DNA from: Gilliamella apicola
GTDB lineage: Bacteria > Pseudomonadota > Gammaproteobacteria > Enterobacterales > Orbaceae
DNA: 64,000 nt
NCBI RefSeq assembly: GCF_003202915.1
Contig: NZ_QGLP01000005.1
Coordinates: forward strand, 350,721 to 414,720
Reading direction: 5' to 3'
The notes under the pieces were generated by a model, which worked only from the letters and a program-made list of their open reading frames with translations, had not been told where the DNA came from and made no database searches. Position numbers and translations under genes: made by a program. This document shows positions 17,925-26,697 of the stretch, piece by piece; positions within the stretch are counted from its first letter, which is position 1; every line of letters starts with the position of its first letter.

Positions 17925-19028
17925 GTGATAATTCGCCGATATTTAATTAAAGAGACGATGAAGACGCAAGGCGCAATACTGTTTATTTTATTGCTGATTT
18001 TCTTTTCTCAAAAATTAATCAAAATTTTATCCAGTGCAATTGATGGCAGTATTCCTCGTGATTTGATTATGCCGCTTTTAGTGTTGGGCGTATCAAGTAT
18101 GGCTGATCTTATTTTGCCATTAAGTCTGTTCTTAGGGGTATTGGTGACATTTGGACGACTCTATTCTGACAGTGAGATGGTGGCAATGCATGCTTGTGGA
18201 ATTAAAAGGAGACTTAATTATCAGGTAGTTCTATTTCTCTGTGTAATTACCTGTATATTAACTACGATCAATAGCCTTTGGTTTGGTCCTTGGTCAAGTA
18301 TAAAACAAGATCAATTAGTCGAAAATGCCAAGATCAATCCAAGTTTGGCCGGTCTGTTAGCAGGTCAATTTCAACAAACCCCTGATGGCAATTCGGTGAT
18401 TTATATTGGTAATGTTGATCGTAATAAGATGGATAATGTATTTATTGCCCAGATCAATCCGAAAAACAGTCAACGTCCCTCTATCATTATTGCCAATAGA
18501 GGGAAAACCGAAGAAGATAAAAAAGGTAACCAATTCATTACTCTTGAGGATGCAAATCGCTATGAAGGAACAGCGCAGCTAAAAGAATTCCGAATTTCTA
18601 ATTTTCATAATTATTTAGCTATTATTAAACCTAAGGAGTTAGATACCAATGTTGATGAAGATAAAATGGATGTTCAGCAATTAGGATTACTGGAACTTCA
18701 CGAAAATCCAACAGCTAAGGCTAAAGCTGAATTTTTTTGGCGATTAACGTTAATTATTTCAGTTCCTTTGATGGCTTTTTTGGTTATTCCATTGAGTGTT
18801 TCAAACCCAAGACAAGGACGACTTGCACAAATTTTACCAGCATTATTGCTTTACTTGGTCTATTTTTTACTTTCTAGCTCAGTTAAAGCCAATGCAGGTA
18901 AAGAACGATTGGATCCAGCTTTGTGGTTTTGTATGATTAATTCAGGTTATTTTTTACTGGCTTTGATTTTGAATTGTTGGGATAACTTATTTATGCGTAA
19001 ACTTCGTTTAAAATTTACTGCGTTTTAA
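17925..19028 (+). CDS. lptF: LPS export ABC transporter permease LptF
   Basis: This 367-residue inner-membrane protein is one of the two permeases of the LptB2FGC complex that extracts lipopolysaccharide and sends it across the periplasm. It has three N-terminal helices, a periplasmic beta-jellyroll domain (about residues 125-265) and three C-terminal helices. The N terminus IIRRYLIKETMKTQGAILF and the EMVAMHACGI segment in the coupling region are characteristic. The start is GTG at 17925. It is followed after 10 bp by lptG, with GGGGAG as its ribosome-binding site, and is divergent from pepA. Confidence 0.96.
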   Translation: MIIRRYLIKETMKTQGAILFILLLIFFSQKLIKILSSAIDGSIPRDLIMPLLVLGVSSMADLILPLSLFLGVLVTFGRLYSDSEMVAMHACGIKRRLNYQVVLFLCVITCILTTINSLWFGPWSSIKQDQLVENAKINPSLAGLLAGQFQQTPDGNSVIYIGNVDRNKMDNVFIAQINPKNSQRPSIIIANRGKTEEDKKGNQFITLEDANRYEGTAQLKEFRISNFHNYLAIIKPKELDTNVDEDKMDVQQLGLLELHENPTAKAKAEFFWRLTLIISVPLMAFLVIPLSVSNPRQGRLAQILPALLLYLVYFLLSSSVKANAGKERLDPALWFCMINSGYFLLALILNCWDNLFMRKLRLKFTAF

Positions 19029-19038
19029 GGGGAGAACG

Positions 19039-20103
19039 ATGTTTTCGATTTTAGATCGCTATATTGGTAAAACTATTTTAAATACCATTGGGATTTGCTT
19101 ATTTTTATTAATTAGTTTATCAGGAATTATCCGTTTTATCGATCAGCTTAGAAGAATCAAATTTGATTATGATGCTTTGTCTGTTGGTTTTTATTCTTTA
19201 TTAATGGTTCCTAAAGATTTAGAGATATTTTTCCCTATGGCAGCACTTTTAGGTGGCTTAATCGGCTTGGGAATTTTAGCTTCACGTAGCGAGCTTATTG
19301 TAATGGAAACTTCAGGCTTTAGCCGTTTTAAAATTGCTTTAGCTGTCATGAAAACCGCTTTACCCTTGGTACTAATCACAATGGCAATAGGTGAGTGGGT
19401 TGCCCCGATCAGTGAACAAACCGCACGAAATATGCGGTCAGAAAAACTTTATGGTAACTCATTATTATCTGAGCGTGGTAGTTTGTGGGCAAAAGATAAT
19501 AATGATTATATTTTTATTGGTCATGTCAATAGCGATAACTCAATTTCCAATATTGATATTTATAGTGTCGATAATAATAAGTTGTTATCAATTACCCATG
19601 CTGATAGCGGCACGTTTGAAAATGGAGAGTGGACGTTATCACAAATTGAGATGAATGATCTTACTAATCCACAGCAAGTAACAGGTACTAATCTGCTCAA
19701 CATGCAGTGGAAGACGAATATCACTCCTGATAAGTTGAGCATAGTGGCTTTTGATCCTGAATCTTTGTCAGCTTCTGGACTTTATCAATATTCACAATAT
19801 TTGAAAATGTCAGGTCAAGACACTAAATATTATGATTTGCTGTTTTGGAAGAAATTGATTAAACCAGTTTCAGTTGCTGTTATGTTATTGCTAGCTTTAT
19901 CATTCATCTTCGGTCCTTTACGGAGCGTCTCCATGGGTGTTAGGGTGATTATTGGTATAAGTTTTGGTTTTATTTTTTATATCGCCGATAATCTTTTCGC
20001 ACAAACCAGTATTGTGATAGGCATTTATCCTTTTGTTGGATCAATGCTAACTAGTTTAGTTTTTTTATTAATCAGTTATATTTTATTTAAACGAAAAAAT
20101 TAG
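19039..20103 (+). CDS. lptG: LPS export ABC transporter permease LptG
   Basis: This 354-residue partner of LptF has the same fold: three helices, a periplasmic jellyroll and three helices. MFSILDRYIGKTILNTI at the N terminus, ELIVMETSGFSRFKI (the site that contacts LptB) and the late FGPLRSVSMGVRVIIGISFG segment are diagnostic. It starts with ATG after GGGGAG, 10 bp behind lptF, and the pair is certainly co-transcribed. A hairpin about 55 bp beyond the stop may end the transcript. Confidence 0.96.
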   Translation: MFSILDRYIGKTILNTIGICLFLLISLSGIIRFIDQLRRIKFDYDALSVGFYSLLMVPKDLEIFFPMAALLGGLIGLGILASRSELIVMETSGFSRFKIALAVMKTALPLVLITMAIGEWVAPISEQTARNMRSEKLYGNSLLSERGSLWAKDNNDYIFIGHVNSDNSISNIDIYSVDNNKLLSITHADSGTFENGEWTLSQIEMNDLTNPQQVTGTNLLNMQWKTNITPDKLSIVAFDPESLSASGLYQYSQYLKMSGQDTKYYDLLFWKKLIKPVSVAVMLLLALSFIFGPLRSVSMGVRVIIGISFGFIFYIADNLFAQTSIVIGIYPFVGSMLTSLVFLLISYILFKRKN

Positions 20104-20158
20104 CTTATCAATAATTAGTTTATAAACTATAGGTATAATCACTGATTAATACAATGAT

Positions 20159-20192
20159 GTTGGTATATAAAAATAAGATGTTATATACCAAC
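20159..20192. terminator. Hairpin after lptG
   Basis: GTTGGTATATA and TATATACCAAC form a perfect 11-bp stem with a 12-base loop. No T-run follows on the plus strand, so it could be an mRNA-stabilising structure rather than a terminator. Confidence 0.4.
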
Positions 20193-20321
20193 TATATCTA
20201 TATATTAAGCAAAATTGCCTCTATATATCTTGATTAAACTCAATAATAAATCTGAAAGCTCGGTGCTGCTGACTTGGATAGTTTGCATCCTTTATTTAGA
20301 TAATGAATAAATAATTTCAAT

Positions 20322-20759
20322 TTATTCAAATAATCTTAAATATTCTCCATAACCTTGAGCTTCAAGCTCTTCTTTGGGTATAAACTTTAACGCCGCTGAA
20401 TTTATGCAGTAACGTAATCCTCCTAATGCCAGTGGTCCATCATTAAAAACATGGCCAAGATGTGAATCTGCCTCTAACGAGCGTACCTCAACGCGGTTCA
20501 TTCCGTAACTGTTATCTTCTTTTTCTACAATCTGCTGTTGGTTAATTGGTTTGGCGAAGCTTGGCCAACCACACCCTGAATCAAACTTGTCAAGTGAGGT
20601 AAATAGTGGCTCGCCAGAAACAATATCAACGTAGATCCCCTCACGATGATTTGCGTGATATTGGTTATCGAATGGCGGTTCGGTACCATTTAGTTGTGTG
20701 ACTTGATATTGCATAGGTGTTAGTGCTGAGATGGCCTTTTCTTTCAATGATTTTTTCAT
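20322..20759 (-). CDS. msrB: Peptide-methionine (R)-S-oxide reductase MsrB
   Basis: This 145-residue cytoplasmic enzyme reduces the R-epimer of methionine sulfoxide in proteins. The catalytic cysteine is Cys118 in RYCINSAAL, and Cys63 in SGCGWPSF is the resolving cysteine. The two CxxC zinc motifs of the E. coli enzyme are absent ([18 protein letters not shown] replaces the first), so it is the zinc-free form, as in the MsrB domain of Neisseria Pil[14 protein letters not shown] is intact. It is the last gene of an msrA - cytochrome b561 - msrB group on the minus strand, after a 62-bp spacer. Confidence 0.95.
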   Translation of the reverse strand: MKKSLKEKAISALTPMQYQVTQLNGTEPPFDNQYHANHREGIYVDIVSGEPLFTSLDKFDSGCGWPSFAKPINQQQIVEKEDNSYGMNRVEVRSLEADSHLGHVFNDGPLALGGLRYCINSAALKFIPKEELEAQGYGEYLRLFE

Positions 20760-20821
20760 AGTATATCTGCCTCACGCTATGTTATAAATGCGATAACTAG
20801 TATTGAAATTTTATATTCGTA

Positions 20822-21352
20822 TTAATCGCGGTTATTTAACATTGACTGTAATACGTTATCTTTAATCCAGAAATAGTGGTACAACGCAACTAATATGTGA
20901 AATAGCACTAAAATTACTAATAGCTCTGAACCAATTAGATGCATTGTATGAAAAAGTTGATGTAGGTTATTTGGCATATCTATAGCTGGAATCGATATAA
21001 ACCCAAAAACATTAAGATCTCTCCCACTCATCAAATACCCCGATAAAGGCACAATAATCAGTAACAGATAAATAATTCCTTGAGTAGATTTTGACAATAT
21101 ACGTTTGAGTTTTTGCTCTTTAGGTAAAACATCTGGTACACCTTGACTACGAATTACTATTATTCGCCATACCGTTAATAACAAAACAACAACTCCTAAA
21201 GATTTATGCAATAAATAAACGATTGGCATACCGCCTAAAATATTCGACATTGTCACTTTAGCTAAAAGTAGCAAAATAGTAATCACGATTAATAAGGCTG
21301 ATGACCAATGGATCCATTTTTGTTTACTGCTATACTGCGGATAACTTTGCAT
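20822..21352 (-). CDS. Cytochrome b561 family protein
   Basis: This 176-residue inner-membrane protein has four helices and the histidine pattern of the prokaryotic b561 family: His15 in KWIHWSSALL, His49 in YLLHKSLGVV, and C-terminal histidines in LHQLFHTMH and LFHILVALYHYF, which should ligate two b hemes. Such proteins carry electrons between quinones and periplasmic or cytoplasmic acceptors. It lies three bases from the msrA stop and upstream of msrB on the same strand, so it is almost certainly expressed with both methionine sulfoxide reductases. A direct electron-transfer link to them is an inference. Confidence 0.9.
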   Translation of the reverse strand: MQSYPQYSSKQKWIHWSSALLIVITILLLLAKVTMSNILGGMPIVYLLHKSLGVVVLLLTVWRIIVIRSQGVPDVLPKEQKLKRILSKSTQGIIYLLLIIVPLSGYLMSGRDLNVFGFISIPAIDMPNNLHQLFHTMHLIGSELLVILVLFHILVALYHYFWIKDNVLQSMLNNRD

Positions 21353-21355
21353 TGC

Positions 21356-21904
21356 TTACTCACTTTTTGTTGCTGGCTTATCTTGCCAATTATTGGCAAT
21401 AAAATTAGCTCGTCCAGATAAGCGATAATAACGATTATAATGTTCGGGTTGTTTTTTATAGTAATCTTGGTGGTAATCTTCAGCTGGATAAAACGTTGTT
21501 GCCGGCTCTATAACGACATTAATCGGCTGAGTAAATCGTTTACTCTCTTCTAACGCTTGTTTAGATGCTATCGCCTGCTGCTGTTGGAATTTATTATGAT
21601 AAAAAATTGCCGGACGATAAGACTCGCCACGATCGGCAAATTGTCCTTGTGAATCAGTCGGATCAATCTGTTGCCAAAAAATGTCGAGTAATTTTTTATA
21701 ACTGATCAGCGTTGGATCAAAGGTAATTTGCACCGCTTCAGTATGGCCTGTGTGGCCTTGGCAAACTTGTTGATAGGTTGGATTTACCGTATGGCCACCT
21801 GTATAACCAGAGATCACACTAATGACACCTTCATATTTATCGAAAGGTTTTACCATACACCAAAAACATCCTCCTGCAAATGTTGCTTGTTCATAATGTT
21901 GCAT
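21356..21904 (-). CDS. msrA: Peptide-methionine (S)-S-oxide reductase MsrA
   Basis: This enzyme of about 182 residues reduces the S-epimer of methionine sulfoxide. The active site is Cys13 in AGGCFWC near the N terminus, followed by [12 protein letters not shown] and [15 protein letters not shown], as in the short MsrA type. I choose the ATG at 21904, which follows GGGGG five bases upstream; the frame extends 12 bases further to a TTG without support. It heads the msrA - b561 - msrB group. No signal peptide is present, so it acts in the cytoplasm. Confidence 0.95.
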   Translation of the reverse strand: MQHYEQATFAGGCFWCMVKPFDKYEGVISVISGYTGGHTVNPTYQQVCQGHTGHTEAVQITFDPTLISYKKLLDIFWQQIDPTDSQGQFADRGESYRPAIFYHNKFQQQQAIASKQALEESKRFTQPINVVIEPATTFYPAEDYHQDYYKKQPEHYNRYYRLSGRANFIANNWQDKPATKSE

Positions 21905-22055
21905 AAAAACCCCCAATTAATTGATATTAATAGAAACGATCTTTATTTAAAATTACAACACTTACTTACCCTCAAAACAATATATTTATATTACTTGAAA
22001 CTGGTCAAATAAGCACCATATTATTCATCTAATATAATTTTTAGGAGGTGTAAAT

Positions 22056-22328
22056 ATGGCTAGTGGTTGGGCATCTGATGATGCAGTTAACCAACAAATT
22101 GAAAGCACAATCACTGATGCTATCGAAATTGCCAGACGCCAACTAAAACACGATAAGCCAAGTGCCGAGTTTTGTGTTGAATGTGGCGATGCTATTGCAA
22201 AAGCAAGACAACTTGCTCTACCCGGCGTGCAATACTGTTTGGCGTGTCAGCAAGAGGTGGATAAGCAATTGACAAAATCCGCCATGTTATACAATCGTCG
22301 TGGCAGTAAAGATAGTCAACTTCGGTAA
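22056..22328 (+). CDS. DksA/TraR-family zinc-finger protein (YbiI-like)
   Basis: This 90-residue protein has the C4 zinc finger of the DksA/TraR family: CVECGDAIAKAR followed by YCLACQQEVDK (Cys48, Cys51, Cys69, Cys72). It lacks the long coiled coil of DksA that enters the RNA polymerase channel, and matches the short YbiI group in size and in the opening MASGWASDDAV. Its role is not established. The start follows an excellent AGGAGG seven bases upstream. It is a single gene ending at a strong terminator. Confidence 0.9.
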   Translation: MASGWASDDAVNQQIESTITDAIEIARRQLKHDKPSAEFCVECGDAIAKARQLALPGVQYCLACQQEVDKQLTKSAMLYNRRGSKDSQLR

Positions 22329-22340
22329 TAAGTTTCCAAT

Positions 22341-22378
22341 AAGAGGGGGGCCGAGTTTCTCCCCGCCCCCCCTTTTAT
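22341..22378 (+). terminator. Rho-independent terminator after the DksA-like gene
   Basis: GGGGGGC at 22345-22351 pairs with GCCCCCC at 22365-22371 and is followed by CTTTTATTTT. This strikingly G/C-rich stem in AT-rich DNA is convincing. Confidence 0.85.
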
Positions 22379-22394
22379 TTTGCATTTTTAGTCA

Positions 22395-23057
22395 TTATTT
22401 TTTACTCTCGGATTTTGACTTACGAACGTCATCATAAGGGTAAACCAATAATTTATCGTCAAACCATTCTGCACAAAAGATTTCTTTAATATCTTTATAT
22501 CCTTGCTTTTTAATTTCATGCTTAAGCCAAGTTTCACTTTTATGTAATTGTTCAAGATTGTCTTGGCTAATAGCTCCATTTTCAATCACTAATACCGCGA
22601 TATCTTTGTCACCTTTTTTGATAATGGTTAATGATCCATTTAATTCGTACCAAACTTGTTTTAATTCATTAAAAGCGCAAATTCCTTGAATATTAATTAA
22701 CGTTTCGAAATCTCTAACCGGTAGATTGGCTTTAATAAAATTTTCAGAGAGTAGATGACCATTTTTAACTAATTGTATCGGCTCACCGTCGATAGCGTCG
22801 CGTAATTTTGAGTTTTTAGATTTGATGAATCGAACTAAAATAAGCAGTCCTGCCCAAATTGCCACAGCGCCAGCTGATTCCCACGCTGAAACATTAGCAT
22901 TAAGTAACGTTCCTCCTACCAACGCACCAATAACCATGCTACCGACTTGATCTAATTGCGACATCGGCGCTATTTGGCTTTTACCAGATAATTTAACATA
23001 AATAAGTAAAATAATAAGTGCAACTAAAAATTTTGGTGCCATTTCGAGTAAATACAT
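22395..23057 (-). CDS. DUF421-family membrane protein (YetF-like)
   Basis: This protein of 220 residues has three N-terminal membrane helices and a C-terminal cytoplasmic domain of the YetF type (DUF421): DAIDGEPIQLVKNGHL, NLPVRDFETLINIQGI and DKDIAVLVIENG. The family is widespread and tied to envelope and spore physiology in Bacillus, but its molecular function is unknown. The start ATG at 23057 is set by GGAGGT six bases upstream; the frame extends eight codons further without a site. It is transcribed alone, convergent with the DksA-like gene. Confidence 0.85.
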   Translation of the reverse strand: MYLLEMAPKFLVALIILLIYVKLSGKSQIAPMSQLDQVGSMVIGALVGGTLLNANVSAWESAGAVAIWAGLLILVRFIKSKNSKLRDAIDGEPIQLVKNGHLLSENFIKANLPVRDFETLINIQGICAFNELKQVWYELNGSLTIIKKGDKDIAVLVIENGAISQDNLEQLHKSETWLKHEIKKQGYKDIKEIFCAEWFDDKLLVYPYDDVRKSKSESKK

Positions 23058-23200
23058 TCCTACCTCCAAGTGTCGATCCAATCTAAAAGGCCCATGTTTC
23101 TGGCGTAATTGGATAAATAATAGTTAACAAGATGTGTCAGGAACTAAATTTTTATTTATTTGAAATTAACGACTAATTGTTTTTTAATAGAGAGAGATAT

Positions 23201-23758
23201 ATGAGAGCAGTGCTATTCTACTCCAAAAAGGAATTTAAAAAAATGATACTTGCAATAGATGTTTACTATTTGGATGATAAAGCGAAAACCGTTGGTATTT
23301 TGTTTGAGCAATTTACTGATAGTATCAAGGAGATAAAATCCGTTGTCACTGATTACCAATCGAATGTTGCCCCATATCAATCAGGTCAATTTTATCAACG
23401 TGAATTACCTTGCATATTAGCGTTATTGTCTCAGGTCGATCTCAATACAATTGATGCGATTATTGTTGACGGTTATGTTCATTTAAATGACGGTAAGCTT
23501 GGTTTAGGTGGTCATCTATATCAAGCCCTTGATAAAAAGATACCTGTTATTGGTGTTGCTAAAAAGTCCTTTGCTGATAATAGTCAATATGTGATAGAAG
23601 TGACACGCGGCCAAAGTAATAAGCCGTTATATGTCACGTCATTAGGAACAGCATTAACCAAAGCAGCACAAGACATTAAATCGATGGCAGGCAAACATCG
23701 CATGCCAGATTTACTTAGCTACTTAGATCAACAAACTAAGTTGTTTAAATTTGAGTAG
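23201..23758 (+). CDS. Endonuclease V-like protein
   Basis: This protein of 185 residues matches the short form of the endonuclease V (Nfi) family, which cuts DNA or RNA next to deoxyinosine and other deaminated bases. The core motifs are ILAIDVYY (metal-binding Asp), PYQSGQFYQRELPCIL (the substrate wedge region), IVDGYVHLNDGKLGLGGHL and VIGVAKK. The metal Asp, the VDG loop and the Lys motif are present, but sequence around the wedge differs from E. coli Nfi. The start ATG at 23201 has GAGAGA upstream; a second ATG at 23243 (MILAIDVYY) with AAGGA is a possible alternative. It is a single gene, with an alkylation-repair group 1 kb further on. Confidence 0.75.
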   Translation: MRAVLFYSKKEFKKMILAIDVYYLDDKAKTVGILFEQFTDSIKEIKSVVTDYQSNVAPYQSGQFYQRELPCILALLSQVDLNTIDAIIVDGYVHLNDGKLGLGGHLYQALDKKIPVIGVAKKSFADNSQYVIEVTRGQSNKPLYVTSLGTALTKAAQDIKSMAGKHRMPDLLSYLDQQTKLFKFE

Positions 23759-23786
23759 CCTTCTCTTCACTAACAATAGATTAAGA

Positions 23787-24320
23787 CTATTTTTTACTAC
23801 TGAACAATGCCAACCAATAAATTGGCCAATGAGTTTTATTGAAAAGATTATTAATTATATAAGCAATAGCAACTAATATCACTGCGCCGAACAATACCGG
23901 AAATAAAAGAAAATTAAAATCATAATCGATCTTGTCCGCAGTCAATAAAATAACCAATGGATTAGCACCGGCTGGTGGATGCACTGCTCGAAAATATTGC
24001 ATTGCGACAATTGCAATGGCTACAGCTGATGCAGTAACAATCATATCGTTACCGAATAGTTTAAGAAAAACTAGTCCAACAAACGCCGATATCAAATGGC
24101 CAAAGATAACATTTCTTGGTTGCGCTAATGGTGATTGAGATACTGCAAACAAAATTACACAACTAGCCCCAAATGGCGCCATGATATAAGTGTAACCAGT
24201 TAAATGGCTTAAGGCGATAAGACACAATATAGAAACAAAACCACCAATTAAGCTTTGCAATAATTCACTATTTTTGGGCTTTGGCGGCAACTTTTCCTTG
24301 CTGAAAAAAAATGATTTCAT
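23787..24320 (-). CDS. HPP-family integral membrane protein (intact copy)
   Basis: This 177-residue protein has four or five membrane helices and the eponymous motif HPPAGANP at residues 114-121. HPP proteins are thought to transport anions such as nitrite in some plants and cyanobacteria; the substrate here is unknown. It opens with MKSFFFSKEKLPPKPKNSEL. The 5' flank carries an 11-bp-arm palindrome 45 bp upstream and then the wreck of a divergent TetR gene. A degenerate second copy of this gene lies at 29844-30212, beside the intact TetR gene. Confidence 0.85.
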   Translation of the reverse strand: MKSFFFSKEKLPPKPKNSELLQSLIGGFVSILCLIALSHLTGYTYIMAPFGASCVILFAVSQSPLAQPRNVIFGHLISAFVGLVFLKLFGNDMIVTASAVAIAIVAMQYFRAVHPPAGANPLVILLTADKIDYDFNFLLFPVLFGAVILVAIAYIINNLFNKTHWPIYWLALFSSKK

Positions 24321-24364
24321 TATTCTTTATCCTATTCGATGAGTAAAAGTATGAGTAAAAAAAT

Positions 24365-24390
24365 AAAAATGAACAATTCTGTTCATTTTT
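24365..24390. promoter_or_regulatory. Palindromic operator, probable TetR target
   Basis: AAAAATGAACA-ATTC-TGTTCATTTTT is a perfect palindrome (11-bp arms) between the HPP gene and the divergent TetR remnant. The equivalent site with one mismatch, at 30257-30282, precedes the intact TetR gene. Placement between regulator and target fits autoregulation and repression by the TetR protein. Confidence 0.65.
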
Positions 24391-24412
24391 ATATTAGTAC
24401 AAATCTGTTCAC

Positions 24413-24620
24413 TTATCAAACCATTTGAATCAAAAAAATAAAAAACATTCAAATTAATCGCTGATATAGCCAAGTAACTCTTTTATCAAAAAGGACTCGG
24501 AAATGTCGTGAAGATGAAATTAGAGAACAATCGGGGCACTAAAACAATGTTATGAAAATATTACAGTAATACAAATAATCTAATTTTTGAAATTTTTAAA
24601 GTAACTCTTAATAAGAAAAA
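24413..24620 (+). pseudogene. TetR-family regulator, degenerate copy
   Basis: This stretch can be aligned by eye, base by base, with 30320-30500, the start of the intact TetR gene. Shared words include CTCTTTTATCAAAAAGGA, GATGAAATTAGAGA and CTAATTTTTGAAAT. The copy has lost the start codon region and carries stops and indels, for example GTCGTGAAGATGAAATT in place of the intact reading frame. Similarity fades beyond ~24620, so only the DNA-binding part survives. It is divergent from the intact HPP gene. Confidence 0.75.
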
Positions 24621-24739
24621 TTAAATCTGATAGCTAGATTTTTGCCAAACTCGAACCTTTATTTTTCAACATATAGAATGTAATTATCAAATAGCAAGAT
24701 TCAGATTGTAATAGATAATAAAGTTTGTAAAATCATATC

Positions 24740-25435
24740 ATGAGAGAAAAAATTCGCAAAGAACTTGAAAAAATAGCCGAAGAAAATTATCGGATCTTTG
24801 CTGCAAAGCTTATTCCCAACATTGATAATTTATTAGGTGTGAGATTACCTAAACTGCGTAAGATAGCAAAAAAAATAGTACAGATTGATTATGAATACTA
24901 CCTTGCAATGGATAATCCCTTATACTTCGAGGAAGTGATGTTACAAGGTATGATTATAGGTGAAATTAAATTGCCATGGACTGAGCGTTCACGTTATGTG
25001 AAACAATTTATCTCTAAAATTAATAACTGGTCAGTCTGTGATAGTTTTTGTTGTGGTTTAAAGTTTGAGGTTTCAGAAAAAGAGCTTGTATGGCAATTTC
25101 TACAGCCCTATTTTGCATCGGATAAACCATATGATATTCGCTTTGCTGTGGTCATGTTGCTTTTTTATTTTGTTGATGATGAGTATGCGCAGAAAGCATT
25201 CACTTTGTTTGATCAAATAAAAAACGATGATTACTATGTTAAGATGGCTGTTGCATGGGCAATTTCTATTTACTTTCGTGAGTTGCCTACGTTAACAATG
25301 TCATACTTGCAGAAAAATCAGCTAGATGATTGGATTTATAATAAAGCATTACAAAAAATAACCGAATCATTGAAAGTGGATTCTAGTACAAAAATCATCA
25401 TTCGATCTATGAAACGTAAAATAAATAAATTATGA
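24740..25435 (+). CDS. DNA alkylation repair protein (AlkD-like, HEAT-repeat glycosylase family)
   Basis: This 231-residue all-helical protein matches the AlkC/AlkD family of HEAT-like repeat DNA glycosylases, which excise alkylated purines without base flipping. Recognisable segments are GVRLPKLRKIAKKI (residues ~33-46), FEEVMLQGMIIGEIK, NNWSVCDSFCCGLK (with the conserved Trp and Asp), and KMAVAWAISIYF. The ATG at 24740 lacks a clear ribosome-binding site. Its stop overlaps the start of the DUF1848 gene by four bases (ATGA), indicating translational coupling. The Ada-like gene 1.3 kb further on the same strand supports a repair role. Confidence 0.85.
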   Translation: MREKIRKELEKIAEENYRIFAAKLIPNIDNLLGVRLPKLRKIAKKIVQIDYEYYLAMDNPLYFEEVMLQGMIIGEIKLPWTERSRYVKQFISKINNWSVCDSFCCGLKFEVSEKELVWQFLQPYFASDKPYDIRFAVVMLLFYFVDDEYAQKAFTLFDQIKNDDYYVKMAVAWAISIYFRELPTLTMSYLQKNQLDDWIYNKALQKITESLKVDSSTKIIIRSMKRKINKL

Positions 25436-26364
25436 TTATCAGTGCCAGCCGTAGAACAGATATTCCAGCTTTTTACTCTTCATGGTTTTTTAACCGACTG
25501 AAAGATGGGTTTGTTCTGGTTTCTAATCCAAGGAATCCAAAGCAATTAAGTCGCATTTCTCTATCACCCGATATAGTTGATTGTATTGTATTTTGGACTA
25601 AAAACCCACTTCCCATGTTAAATAAACTGGCGAATCTTTCAGGTTATCCTTTTTATTTTCAGTTTACATTAACAGCTTATCAAACAGACATTGAAAAACA
25701 TCTTCCCTCTTTGCAAAAACGAATAGCAATATTCAAGCAATTAGCTGAGCAAGTTGGACAAGATCGTGTTATTTGGCGATATGATCCTATATTAATAAAT
25801 ACACACTATACAGTTGACTATCACATCGATTTTTTTAATCAAATTGCTTCCTCTCTTCGCGGTTACACAGATACCTGTATCATTAGTTTTATTGATGATT
25901 ATCCACACATACGACAGTCTTTAATTAAAGAACGAATCATACAATTAGAGTTAGCTGACATATTAAATCTATGCAGTTCACTATCTGAAATTGCTAGATT
26001 TAATCAACTAACTTTACAAACATGTGCTGAGGAAATAGAGTTATTGAATTGCAATATTTCTCATGGAGCTTGTATCGATAAAACACGCATTGAAAAGATG
26101 ACTGGTTGCTTATTGCTGGCTAAGAAAGATAAAAATCAGCGACCAACCTGTCAATGTATAGAAAGTATTGATATTGGAACATATGATACCTGCTCTTTGG
26201 GATGTGTATACTGTTATGCGACATCATCAAAGAGAAAAGTCCTAGCTAATAGACACCTACATAATAAATGTTCGCCTAAATTAATAGGTGATCTTCTTGA
26301 AACCGACATAATCAAAGATAAGCCAATGCACTCATTATTTACTTTGCAAAATGAATTATTTTAA
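25432..26364 (+). CDS. DUF1848 protein with a CxxxCxxC iron-sulfur-like motif
   Basis: This 310-residue protein matches the DUF1848 family in the opening MIISASRRTDIPAFYSSWFF, FVLVSNPRNPKQ, VFWTKNPLPML and the RYDPILIN segment (about residue 120). Its C terminus has Cys254, Cys258 and Cys261 in TCSLGCVYCYA, the spacing of the radical-SAM cluster motif, preceded by Cys240 and Cys242. The barrel-like body followed by a C-terminal CxxxCxxC is unlike the usual order in radical SAM enzymes. Its function is unknown. The ATGA overlap with the AlkD-like gene couples the two, and the only link that context gives is to DNA repair. Confidence 0.85.
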   Translation: MIISASRRTDIPAFYSSWFFNRLKDGFVLVSNPRNPKQLSRISLSPDIVDCIVFWTKNPLPMLNKLANLSGYPFYFQFTLTAYQTDIEKHLPSLQKRIAIFKQLAEQVGQDRVIWRYDPILINTHYTVDYHIDFFNQIASSLRGYTDTCIISFIDDYPHIRQSLIKERIIQLELADILNLCSSLSEIARFNQLTLQTCAEEIELLNCNISHGACIDKTRIEKMTGCLLLAKKDKNQRPTCQCIESIDIGTYDTCSLGCVYCYATSSKRKVLANRHLHNKCSPKLIGDLLETDIIKDKPMHSLFTLQNELF

Positions 26365-26429
26365 TAGCAAGATTCGGGTTTTTAATTGTTGAAATATTAA
26401 ATATTATAGGTTCTATCATTAATTATAAT

Positions 26430-26690
26430 AAAAAAAGCATGAAAAGTTATACAAAAGTGATTATTTAAAACTGGCTGATAGTGGTGCTAAAAAGTCAAAT
26501 ACTAATAAACAAATTCAAGTAACTTACATTGAAAAAACTTAAGAAAGTTGAATGGAGCTAGTACGAATTGAGATACTGATACACTTGTTTTTCCAAAATA
26601 CAATTTGTTATTCCGAGGATTAAAACAGATTAGTCAATATTCAAATAAACAAGAACATTCCTACATTGCTTCACTGGCTAGTTGAAACGG
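26430..26690 (+). pseudogene. Remnant of an unidentified gene between DUF1848 and the Ada-like gene
   Basis: Two coding-like segments in different frames survive: HEKLYKSDYLKLADSGAKKS followed by NTNKQIQVTYIEKT and a stop near 26541, then TLVFPKYNLLFRGLKQISQY followed by SNKQEHSYIASLAS and a stop near 26684. They read as the middle and end of one protein with a frameshift and lost start. I do not recognise the family. Confidence 0.35.
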
Positions 26691-26697
26691 AGTATTC

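Noticed and set aside
24740..25435. The AlkD-like protein as an armadillo protein unrelated to repair
   Set aside because: The conserved Trp/Asp segment NNWSVCDSFC and the neighbouring Ada-like gene favour the repair family.
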